Of a stretch of DNA of 23,379 nucleotides, positions 12,262-18,772 are shown one piece after another (positions within the stretch are counted from its first letter, which is position 1; every line of letters starts with the position of its first letter). Source of the stretch: an uncultured Prevotella sp. (GTDB lineage Bacteria > Bacteroidota > Bacteroidia > Bacteroidales > Bacteroidaceae); contig CALFUF010000034.1 of the NCBI GenBank assembly GCA_937916405.1, positions 1 to 23,379 on the forward strand, read 5' to 3'. Under the pieces are notes generated by a model. That model saw only the letters and a list, made by a program, of their open reading frames with translations. It did no database searches and was not told the origin of the DNA. Made by a program: the position numbers and the translations under genes.

Positions 12262-13368
12262 ATGGAAATTATTAAAGAAAACTATTGTATTATCCTCGCT
12301 GGTGGAAAGGGTAAACGCCTATGGCCCTGCAGCCGAGAGGAGCACCCCAAGCAGTTTATTGACTTTTTTGGAGTCGGTCGTACGCAGTTGCAGCAGATTT
12401 TCGACCGTTTTGCCAAGATATTACCCAAGCAGAACATCTTTATCTGTACGAACAAGGAGTATGCGCCCATCGTCAGAGAGCAGTTGCCCGCTTTGAATGA
12501 GGAGAATCTGATGATTGAGCCAGTCAACCGTGGCACAGCCCCCAGTGTCGCATGGGCTAACATGCGTGTTTGTCGCAGAGACGCCCAGGCGAATGTCATC
12601 ATCACCCCCAGCGACCAGTTGGTGCTGAATGAGGAAGCCTTCTACCAGAATCTTGAGGAGGCCTTCTATTTCGTGTCCCATCAAGACTACCTGCTGACCC
12701 TGGGTGTACAGCCCTCCCGTCCAGAGCCAGGATATGGTTATATCCAAAAAGGAGACCTTGTCACTCCTGAGCGTGCCAAGGTAGCAAAGATAAGTACGGT
12801 GAAGTCGTTTGTGGAGAAGCCAGACAGAGACTTCGCCCAGATGTTTATGGAGAGTGGTGAGTTCCTGTGGAACACATGTATCATCCTTGCCAATGCCCAT
12901 TACCTGAACCAGTGCTTCCGTCGACTGTTCCCAGAAGTGCTGAACCGTTTCGACAACACCCGTACGGATGTCACCATCGAGGAGGAGATGGCTTTTGTCA
13001 ACGAGAACTATCCCTCCTATCCCAACCTGTCTATCGACCGTGGTGTGCTGGAGCATGGAGAGAACGTGTGTGTCATGAACTGTGACTTCGGATGGGCAGA
13101 CCTGGGGACATGGCATGCCCTCTATGAGTATATGAGCAGAGGGCTGGGTGACAATGTAGTCGTCGACTCAGAGGTGATGATGGAAGACAGTCATAATAAC
13201 GTCATCAAGTTGCCGAAGGGTAGGTTGGGAGTCATCAACGGACTCGACGGCTACATCGTCGCAGAAAATGATAACGTATTGTTGATCTGTAAGAAAGGAG
13301 ACTCCTCGGCGCTCGTCCGCAAATATGTGAATGAGGTACAGATCAAATATGGGGATGAGTATGTGTAG
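12262..13368 (+). CDS. manC: Mannose-1-phosphate guanylyltransferase
   Basis: A 368-residue cytosolic enzyme making GDP-mannose from mannose-1-phosphate and GTP, a precursor for GDP-fucose and surface polysaccharides. The nucleotidyltransferase signature IILAGGKGKRLWPCSREEHP is at residues 10-29, followed by KQF (GTP binding and catalysis). NRGTAPSVA, ITPSDQLV, GYGYIQKG and SFVEKPD follow in the usual order, and DLGTWHALYE completes the sugar-binding half. It lacks the C-terminal cupin (isomerase) domain of bifunctional ManC/AlgA proteins, so it is the short monofunctional form. It stands alone between the tRNA and the hairpin repeats at 13376. The function is well supported; the symbol follows common usage. 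Confidence 0.93.
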   Translation: MEIIKENYCIILAGGKGKRLWPCSREEHPKQFIDFFGVGRTQLQQIFDRFAKILPKQNIFICTNKEYAPIVREQLPALNEENLMIEPVNRGTAPSVAWANMRVCRRDAQANVIITPSDQLVLNEEAFYQNLEEAFYFVSHQDYLLTLGVQPSRPEPGYGYIQKGDLVTPERAKVAKISTVKSFVEKPDRDFAQMFMESGEFLWNTCIILANAHYLNQCFRRLFPEVLNRFDNTRTDVTIEEEMAFVNENYPSYPNLSIDRGVLEHGENVCVMNCDFGWADLGTWHALYEYMSRGLGDNVVVDSEVMMEDSHNNVIKLPKGRLGVINGLDGYIVAENDNVLLICKKGDSSALVRKYVNEVQIKYGDEYV

Positions 13369-13375
13369 ACCCCCT

Positions 13376-13403
13376 CTTTCTCCCCCTGCTTAGGGGGAGA
13401 AAG
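13376..13403. repeat. GC-rich palindrome, copy 1
   Basis: CTTTCTCCCCC and GGGGGAGAAAG form an 11-bp stem around TGCTTA. The 20-base core CTCCCCCTGCTTAGGGGGAG (13380-13399) recurs exactly at 13426-13445. It directly follows the guanylyltransferase stop, with no T-run on the plus strand. Confidence 0.75.
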
Positions 13404-13420
13404 AAGACTCCTATGAATAA

Positions 13421-13446
13421 AAAAACTCCCCCTGCTTAGGGGGAGT
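13421..13446 (-). terminator. GC-rich palindrome copy 2, terminator of the greA-HIT operon
   Basis: Read on the minus strand, ACTCCCCC-TAAGCA-GGGGGAGT is followed by TTTTTTATT, a canonical terminator 3 bp past the stop of the HIT gene. It shares its 20-base core with copy 1. Confidence 0.85.
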
Positions 13447-13449
13447 AGT

Positions 13450-13839
13450 TCAAAATTCCTTTTGTATTTTTGCTGCTATTTCCTTGAATTCCTCTTCCGT
13501 GAGTTTCAGCTTCTCTTTGCGGAAGTCGGCATCAGCCTCACTCTGCATGGGAATCAGGTGGATATGCGCATGAGCCACCTCCAAGCCCAGAACGACCTGA
13601 GCCACCTTACGACAGGGGAACGCCTTCTTGATGGCGATGGCGACACGCTTGGCAAACTGCTGATAGCGAGCCAGCTCGTCATCATCCATATCAAAGAAAT
13701 AATCCACCTCACGACGAGGAATCACCAACGTATGTCCCTTTACCAAGGGGTTGATGTCCAGAAAAGCGTAGAACTCATCGTTCTCCGCACACTTATAACT
13801 GGGAATCTCACCAGCTGCGATTTTACTGAAAATGTCCAT
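13450..13839 (-). CDS. HIT-family (histidine triad) nucleotide-binding hydrolase
   Basis: A 129-residue cytosolic protein of the HINT/Fhit superfamily, which hydrolyses nucleoside phosphoramidates or dinucleotide polyphosphates. The triad HAHIHLI lies near residues 90-96, preceded by the family's N-terminal DIFSKIAAGEIPSYK and LDINPLVKGHTLVIPRREV. Length is normal. It begins 11 bp after greA on the same strand, and the terminator at 13421-13446 closes the operon. The precise substrate is not visible. Confidence 0.93.
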   Translation of the reverse strand: MDIFSKIAAGEIPSYKCAENDEFYAFLDINPLVKGHTLVIPRREVDYFFDMDDDELARYQQFAKRVAIAIKKAFPCRKVAQVVLGLEVAHAHIHLIPMQSEADADFRKEKLKLTEEEFKEIAAKIQKEF

Positions 13840-13850
13840 AACAATAAGGA

Positions 13851-14318
13851 TTAAGCGATAGAGATATTGTCGATGCGTAACTTGATGGTGCCACGGGGAA
13901 TCTTGATCTCCACCTCGTCACCCACCTTCTTACCCAGCAAGCCCTGTGCGATAGGGGTCTTGATGGATATCTTCCCAGCACGGAGGTCAGCCTCGTTCTC
14001 GCTGACGATGGTATACGACATCTTCGACTTAGTAGTGAGATTCGTCATCTCCACCTTTGTCAGAATCTGAACAGAGTCAGTACTCAGACGAGAGGTGTCC
14101 ACAATCTTCGCCTCCGAGATCGTTACCTTCAACTGGTTGATCTTGTCCTCCAAATGAGCCTGAGCCTCCTTGGCGGCATCATACTCACTATTTTCACTCA
14201 GGTCGCCCTTTTCACGCGCCTCTGCAATGGCTGCGGAAGCCTTGGGACGTTCTACCGCTTCCAAGCGGTGCAGTTCAGCTACTAACTTGTCGTAGCCTTC
14301 TTGTGACATGTAAGCCAT
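13851..14318 (-). CDS. greA: Transcription elongation factor GreA
   Basis: A 155-residue factor that rescues backtracked RNA polymerase by stimulating transcript cleavage. The N-terminal coiled coil (residues 1-75) carries the acidic tip (EKGDLSENSEYDAAKEAQ) whose Asp/Glu residues reach the polymerase active site. The C-terminal FKBP-like domain ends with IAQGLLGKKVGDEVEIKIPR. Length and domains are normal. It is the first gene of a two-gene operon with the HIT gene, under the promoter at 14412-14443. Confidence 0.95.
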   Translation of the reverse strand: MAYMSQEGYDKLVAELHRLEAVERPKASAAIAEAREKGDLSENSEYDAAKEAQAHLEDKINQLKVTISEAKIVDTSRLSTDSVQILTKVEMTNLTTKSKMSYTIVSENEADLRAGKISIKTPIAQGLLGKKVGDEVEIKIPRGTIKLRIDNISIA

Positions 14319-14411
14319 ACTTATCTAATTTTTAAATGTTCAAAAAAATAAAGAATTCCGACGCTGTTATTGTCGAAATCCCTAATTATTACTATGTCTT
14401 GTTATCGTGTG

Positions 14412-14443
14412 CAAAGATAGAAATTAATTTGCAACCGACCAAA
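14412..14443 (-). promoter_or_regulatory. greA promoter
   Basis: Minus strand: TTTG (14440-14443), 20 bp, TATCTTTG (14412-14419). The predicted leader is about 87 nt before the greA ATG at 14318; no strong structure was seen in it. Confidence 0.7.
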
Positions 14444-14523
14444 TTTTTTCGTGGAAATTCGTTCTTTTTGCTTGATTTATGTCAAGAAAGTGTGCGGACA
14501 CAGGAATTTTTACGGGTCAGAAC

Positions 14524-14553
14524 TTGCAGATTCTCAGAATGTTCGTATCTTTG
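14524..14553 (+). promoter_or_regulatory. Plus-strand promoter between greA and the PAP2 gene
   Basis: TTG (14524-14526), a 19-bp spacer and TATCTTTG (14546-14553). No real ORF follows; a strong terminator lies about 50 bp downstream. Confidence 0.55.
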
Positions 14554-14559
14554 CAATGT

Positions 14560-14627
14560 GTTTTTCATAGTATTAGATTTAAGGTTAACAAAGATTTTTA
14601 GGAACTCAGCGGAGTTCCATTTTTTTT
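14560..14627 (+). ncRNA. Candidate small RNA antisense to the 3' end of the PAP2 gene
   Basis: The promoter at 14524-14553 and a hairpin GGAACTC (14601-14607)/GAGTTCC (14612-14618) followed by A and eight T bracket a transcript of about 65 nt. The hairpin overlaps the last codons of the convergent PAP2 gene (stop at 14606-14608). The terminator could simply be a shared gene-end structure, and the promoter could be chance. The 99-codon frame across this region looks like noise. Confidence 0.35.
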
Positions 14628-15529
14628 GCCCTTAACCGAAGAACCCAGTAGATAATGATACCCGTCAGGAACCCTGCTATGGCATCGATGGCATAGTGGG
14701 CATAGATATAGACGGTGGAGAAACACATTAATATATAAAAAGGAAGCATGGTGAGGAAGAGTCTCTTGCTGCGTGTATGGGCGGCAAGGAGCATCATGAC
14801 CGTCGTCACTCCCACATGACTGCTGGGGAAGGCGGCAGTAGGACGCTCTCCGGCATCATGTGTGATGTCCAGCAGGTGATAGAAGAAACCGTCGCTCCAT
14901 CCTGGTGCTGCCATGCGTTCGCTATGTGTCAGGAAATAATCTGTCAGGTTAGGGAAGATACCAGCAGCGATCTTGTCAGTACCAGCAGCAAGATAGTAGA
15001 ACTGCGGACCTGTTACAGGTAAGATGACGAAGATGGTGTAATAGATAAAGAAGGAGGTGATGAGCACAAATGATGCCATTCCGAACTCCTTATAGCGACA
15101 GAAGAAATAATAGAGGAGGATGGTGACCATCAACGGGAAATAGCTGATATATCCCATGCACATCAACTCCGAGAACCATCCCCAAGGACATTTCTGTGAG
15201 AATAACAAGGAGGGCTGATAACCAAAGAGCTGTTGCTCTAAGCCTGCGAAGATATGGTCGAGGTTAGGTAGTACCCGGTTGACCTCATAGGTATCGGGAT
15301 AAAACCACGACAAGGAAATCATCAAGACCGCCACCCGTAAGAGACGGGTCAGTTTACAAGGTTTCCAGCAATAGAGCATCCACATCGCGATGATGAGGAG
15401 TACCGCTTCCAGGCGCATCACCAGCATCTGGGTGGCATTCACCTGCTTGTCCCAGAAACAAACCATCAACAGGATGGTGAAGGAGATATAGGTGAAGATG
15501 ACTTTCTCGACTGCCCACAGACCTTTCAT
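14606..15529 (-). CDS. PAP2-superfamily membrane phosphatase
   Basis: A 307-residue integral membrane protein with about seven hydrophobic segments. The phosphatase signature is present near the C-terminus: ERPTAAFPSSHVG (Arg-Pro and the SH of motif 2) and YIYAHYAIDAIAG (His and Asp of motif 3). It should dephosphorylate a lipid phosphate or transfer a lipid head group at the membrane. The ATG at 15529 overlaps the stop of the SDR gene upstream by 4 bp (ATGA), indicating coupling. A longer reading from 15553 would overlap that gene by 28 bp. The last codons form half of a plus-strand terminator hairpin. The exact lipid is unknown. Confidence 0.85.
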   Translation of the reverse strand: MKGLWAVEKVIFTYISFTILLMVCFWDKQVNATQMLVMRLEAVLLIIAMWMLYCWKPCKLTRLLRVAVLMISLSWFYPDTYEVNRVLPNLDHIFAGLEQQLFGYQPSLLFSQKCPWGWFSELMCMGYISYFPLMVTILLYYFFCRYKEFGMASFVLITSFFIYYTIFVILPVTGPQFYYLAAGTDKIAAGIFPNLTDYFLTHSERMAAPGWSDGFFYHLLDITHDAGERPTAAFPSSHVGVTTVMMLLAAHTRSKRLFLTMLPFYILMCFSTVYIYAHYAIDAIAGFLTGIIIYWVLRLRAKKMELR

Positions 15530-16515
15530 AACCAGTGATTCTCTTGATACCATTGGATGCTGCGACGAACACCCTCAGCAAGTTTGACTTTCGGTTCAAA
15601 ACCCAGTTCCTGACGGGCAGGCTGGATGTCACAACGCCAGTTACGCTGACGGAGGATATTAAACTTATCGTTGTTCAGTGCCGACATCTTACCTGTCTTC
15701 CTGCCCCACCAGTCACCCACACAGGTGATGATACGCAGTAACCAGATAGGTGCCGTGACACGAATCCACCAGGGGCGTCCCAGTTCCTCGTGTACCAGGT
15801 CACTGAAGGTCGCCGACTGATAGACCTCCCCGTCAGAGAGGAAATACTTTCGTCCGACTTCCCCTTTCTCCAAAGCGAGGAAGATCGCCTGTACCACATC
15901 AGTGACATAGACAAAGGTGATGTCCTGAAGCTGAAAGCCCACGGCAAAGTCCATATGGCGCTTGATACTCTGTATCTGCAGGAAATAGTCACGCTCACGA
16001 GGACCATAGACACCAGTGGGTCTTAATATAATATAAGGTATCGACTGTGTCTCCAACCACTTCTCTGCTTTCAACTTACTCTTGCCATAGGCGGTATTAG
16101 GTTTTGCCTCATCGCTCTCACGTATCTCCTCGTAGGGCTGTTGCTCACGGATGGCACCCATGATACTCAGACTGCTGATATAGACGAAACGCTTGATGGG
16201 CATCTGGAGGTTGAGCAGTGCCTTGACGAAAAACTTGGTACCCTCTGTGTTGATACGGAAGAAATCCTCCTGGTGCAGGCATTTCGTGGCTCCTGCGGCA
16301 TGTACCACATAGTCGAACGCATGCCCTTTCAGTTGTGCCTCCAGCTGTTCCTGCGACGAGAAATCCAGTTCGATGAAATGGATACGCTCATCTTGTAAGA
16401 AAGCCTTCGAGCTGGACTTGCGGATCGCCGCCCATGTCTCAAAACCTTGTCTTAGTGCCTCATCCACGATGAAAGACCCTATAAAGCCACTGGCTCCTGT
16501 GATGAGTATCTTCAT
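15526..16515 (-). CDS. NAD(P)-dependent epimerase/dehydratase or 3-beta-HSD-like SDR
   Basis: A 329-residue extended-SDR enzyme. MKILITGASGFIGSFIVDEA is the nucleotide-binding fold (GxxGxxG), VVHAAGATK the NAG-like segment, YISSLSIMG the Ser motif and YGKSKLKAE the YxxxK catalytic pair. The ATG at 16515 puts the Rossmann strand at the N-terminus and sits just after a -7 box at 16536-16543. Coupling to the PAP2 phosphatase gene suggests both act on one lipid or isoprenoid-linked pathway. That is inference from context; the substrate cannot be read from the sequence. Confidence 0.88.
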   Translation of the reverse strand: MKILITGASGFIGSFIVDEALRQGFETWAAIRKSSSKAFLQDERIHFIELDFSSQEQLEAQLKGHAFDYVVHAAGATKCLHQEDFFRINTEGTKFFVKALLNLQMPIKRFVYISSLSIMGAIREQQPYEEIRESDEAKPNTAYGKSKLKAEKWLETQSIPYIILRPTGVYGPRERDYFLQIQSIKRHMDFAVGFQLQDITFVYVTDVVQAIFLALEKGEVGRKYFLSDGEVYQSATFSDLVHEELGRPWWIRVTAPIWLLRIITCVGDWWGRKTGKMSALNNDKFNILRQRNWRCDIQPARQELGFEPKVKLAEGVRRSIQWYQENHWL

Positions 16516-16535
16516 AATTAATGTAAATTTGGGCA

Positions 16536-16573
16536 CAAAGGTACAAAATATTCTCAATAATTTTGTATCTTTG
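16536..16573. promoter_or_regulatory. Divergent promoters for the SDR-PAP2 operon and rnr
   Basis: TACCTTTG on the minus strand (16536-16543) precedes the SDR gene by 20 bp. TATCTTTG on the plus strand (16566-16573) precedes rnr by 28 bp. The two -7 boxes are only 22 bp apart, so the polymerases would compete. Neither has a clear TTTG at -33. Confidence 0.55.
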
Positions 16574-16601
16574 CCACAAAGAAACTAAAAAACGAGATAC
16601 T

Positions 16602-18758
16602 ATGAGTAAAAAGAAAGGTGGTAAAAGACTGACGAAAAAGCAGGTTGTGGAGATGCTGCAGACCTTCTTCCAAGAACATCCTAACGAGACTTATTCGTTC
16701 AAACAGATATTCCGTGCGCTGAAACTCGATACACACCCTGCAAAGATGCTCGCCATCGACACGATGGACGAGATGGCATGGGACGACTATCTCACCAAGG
16801 CTTCTGACAACTCCTATCGCCTGAACCTGAAGACACAGGTGCAGGAGGGTACCTTCATCCGTAAGGCGAATGGCAAGAACTCGTTCCAGCCGGACGATGG
16901 CGGTAAACCTATCTTCGTCTCAGAGCGTAACTCGATGTTCGCCCTCAACGGAGACCGTGTGAAGGTGACGATGATGGCTCGCCGTCAGAACCATATCAAG
17001 GAGGCGATGGTGGTGGAGATCCTGTCGCATAAGATGGACCAGGCGGTTGGAAAACTGCAGGTGGAGAAAGACTATGCCTTCCTGATTACGGAAGGTAATA
17101 TCTTCGTACACGACATCCTCATTCCCAAGAAGAAACTGAAGGGTGGCAAGACAGGTGACAAGGCTGTCGTCAAGATCATACAATGGCCCTCGAAGGAGTC
17201 GAAGAACATCGTGGGCGAGGTAATCGACGTGCTTGGTAAGGAGGGTGATAATAATGTGGAGATGCATGCCATCCTCGCCCAGTACGGACTCCCTTATAAA
17301 TATCCGAAGGCTGTCGAGGATGCCGCTGAGAAGATAGAGCCGGGTATCACGGAGCAGGAGATCAAGCGCAGGGAGGACTACCGTGATGTCTTCACCTGTA
17401 CGATAGACCCGAAGGATGCCAAGGACTTTGATGACGCATTGAGTATCCGTCCCGCAGGAAAGGGACTCTGGGAGGTCGGTGTGCATATCGCTGATGTGTC
17501 GCATTATGTGAAGGAAGGCAGTATCATCGACAAGGAGGCTGTGAAGCGTGCCACAAGTATCTATCTCGTTGATCGTACCATCCCCATGTTGCCGGAACGC
17601 CTGTGTAACTTTATCTGTTCCCTGCGGCCTGACGAGGAGAAACTGACCTACTCCGTCATCGTTACCCTCGATGAGGAGGCAAATATCAAGAACGGACATA
17701 TTGCCCATACCATTATCAAGAGTAACCGCCGTTACGCTTATGAGGAGGTGCAGGATATCTTGATGGGGAAATCAGAGAACTCAGACCCCACGGAGTATTC
17801 CGAGAATCTGAAAGTCCTCGACCGTCTCGCCAAGAAACTGCGTGAGAGGCGTTTCAAGGGCGGTGCCGTGAAGTTTGACCGTGAGGAGTTGCATTTCGAT
17901 ATAGACAAGGACGGTAAACCCATCCGTGCTTATTTCAAGAAGTCGACGGACGCCACCCAACTTATCGAGGAGTTCATGCTGCTCGCAAATAAGTTTGTCG
18001 CTGAGAGTGTGGGCAAGGTGAAGAAGGGTACCAAGGCGAAGACGCTGCCCTACCGTATCCACGACCAACCGGACCCCACCAAGCTGGAGTCGTTACGTGA
18101 GTTCGTCGTGAAGTTCGGCTATAAGATGAAGACCTCAGGTACGAAAGGAGCCATCTCGAAGAGCCTCAACGCCCTGATGGACGGTTGTCAGGGTAAGAAG
18201 GAGCAGAAGCTCATCGAGACGGTAGCGCTGCGTGCCATGATGAAGGCGAAATACTCGACGCATAATATCGGACACTACGGACTCGCCTTCGACTACTATA
18301 CCCATTTCACCTCTCCCATCCGTCGCTATCCTGACACGATGGTACATCGTCTGCTGACGAAATACCAGGATGGTGCCCGCAGTGCCAACCAGGATAAGTA
18401 CGAGGAACTCTGTGAGCACTGCTCCGACATGGAGCTGGTAGCACAACAGGCGGAGCGTGACTCCATCAAATACAAAATGGTGGAGTTCATGGTTGACAAG
18501 GTAGGGGAGTCGTACGATGCCCATATCAGCGGTATCCAGTCGTATGGTATCTATTGTGAGATAGACGAGAACCACTGTGAGGGAATGGTGCCCATGCGTG
18601 ACCTCGATGACGACTATTACGATTTTGACGAGAGGAACTATTGTCTCGTTGGTCGTCGTCACCATCACAAATATCAGTTGGGCGATCCTATCCGTATCAA
18701 AGTCGCCAGAGCCAATATCGAGAAACGTCAGTTAGACTTCTCCATTGCGGATGACTAA
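16602..18758 (+). CDS. rnr: Ribonuclease R (RNase II/R family 3'-5' exoribonuclease)
   Basis: A 718-residue processive exoribonuclease that degrades structured RNA. A basic start (MSKKKGGKRLTKKQVVEML) leads into a winged-helix-like region to about residue 75. Cold-shock/OB domains follow at about 80-230. The RNB catalytic domain has DPKDAKDFDDALS at 269-281, with the metal-binding Asp set. It continues through YALEEVQ-type helices, a GLAFDYYTHFTSPIRRYPD stretch (Arg/Asp motif) and an S1 domain at about 630-715 (VGESYDAHISGIQSYGIYCE). The length is a little shorter than E. coli RNase R, as is usual in this phylum. The ATG at 16602 is used; an upstream ATG at 16563 overlaps the -7 box. The fucosidase gene begins 14 bp later. 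Confidence 0.95.
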   Translation: MSKKKGGKRLTKKQVVEMLQTFFQEHPNETYSFKQIFRALKLDTHPAKMLAIDTMDEMAWDDYLTKASDNSYRLNLKTQVQEGTFIRKANGKNSFQPDDGGKPIFVSERNSMFALNGDRVKVTMMARRQNHIKEAMVVEILSHKMDQAVGKLQVEKDYAFLITEGNIFVHDILIPKKKLKGGKTGDKAVVKIIQWPSKESKNIVGEVIDVLGKEGDNNVEMHAILAQYGLPYKYPKAVEDAAEKIEPGITEQEIKRREDYRDVFTCTIDPKDAKDFDDALSIRPAGKGLWEVGVHIADVSHYVKEGSIIDKEAVKRATSIYLVDRTIPMLPERLCNFICSLRPDEEKLTYSVIVTLDEEANIKNGHIAHTIIKSNRRYAYEEVQDILMGKSENSDPTEYSENLKVLDRLAKKLRERRFKGGAVKFDREELHFDIDKDGKPIRAYFKKSTDATQLIEEFMLLANKFVAESVGKVKKGTKAKTLPYRIHDQPDPTKLESLREFVVKFGYKMKTSGTKGAISKSLNALMDGCQGKKEQKLIETVALRAMMKAKYSTHNIGHYGLAFDYYTHFTSPIRRYPDTMVHRLLTKYQDGARSANQDKYEELCEHCSDMELVAQQAERDSIKYKMVEFMVDKVGESYDAHISGIQSYGIYCEIDENHCEGMVPMRDLDDDYYDFDERNYCLVGRRHHHKYQLGDPIRIKVARANIEKRQLDFSIADD

Positions 18759-18772
18759 TTTTTAAACAGACG

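Noticed and set aside
12421..13116. Long antisense frame opposite the guanylyltransferase gene (and similar ones opposite rnr, 16920-17708, and the fucosidase)
   Set aside because: Shadows of strongly biased coding sequence; the sense proteins carry full catalytic motifs and no antisense signals are present.
13376..13403. First GC-rich palindrome as the terminator of the guanylyltransferase gene
   Set aside because: There is no T-run on the plus strand after the stem, so termination there is not supported by sequence alone.
14336..14635. 99-codon plus-strand frame between greA and the PAP2 gene
   Set aside because: It runs through the greA promoter and a terminator and has an implausible Phe/Cys-rich composition.
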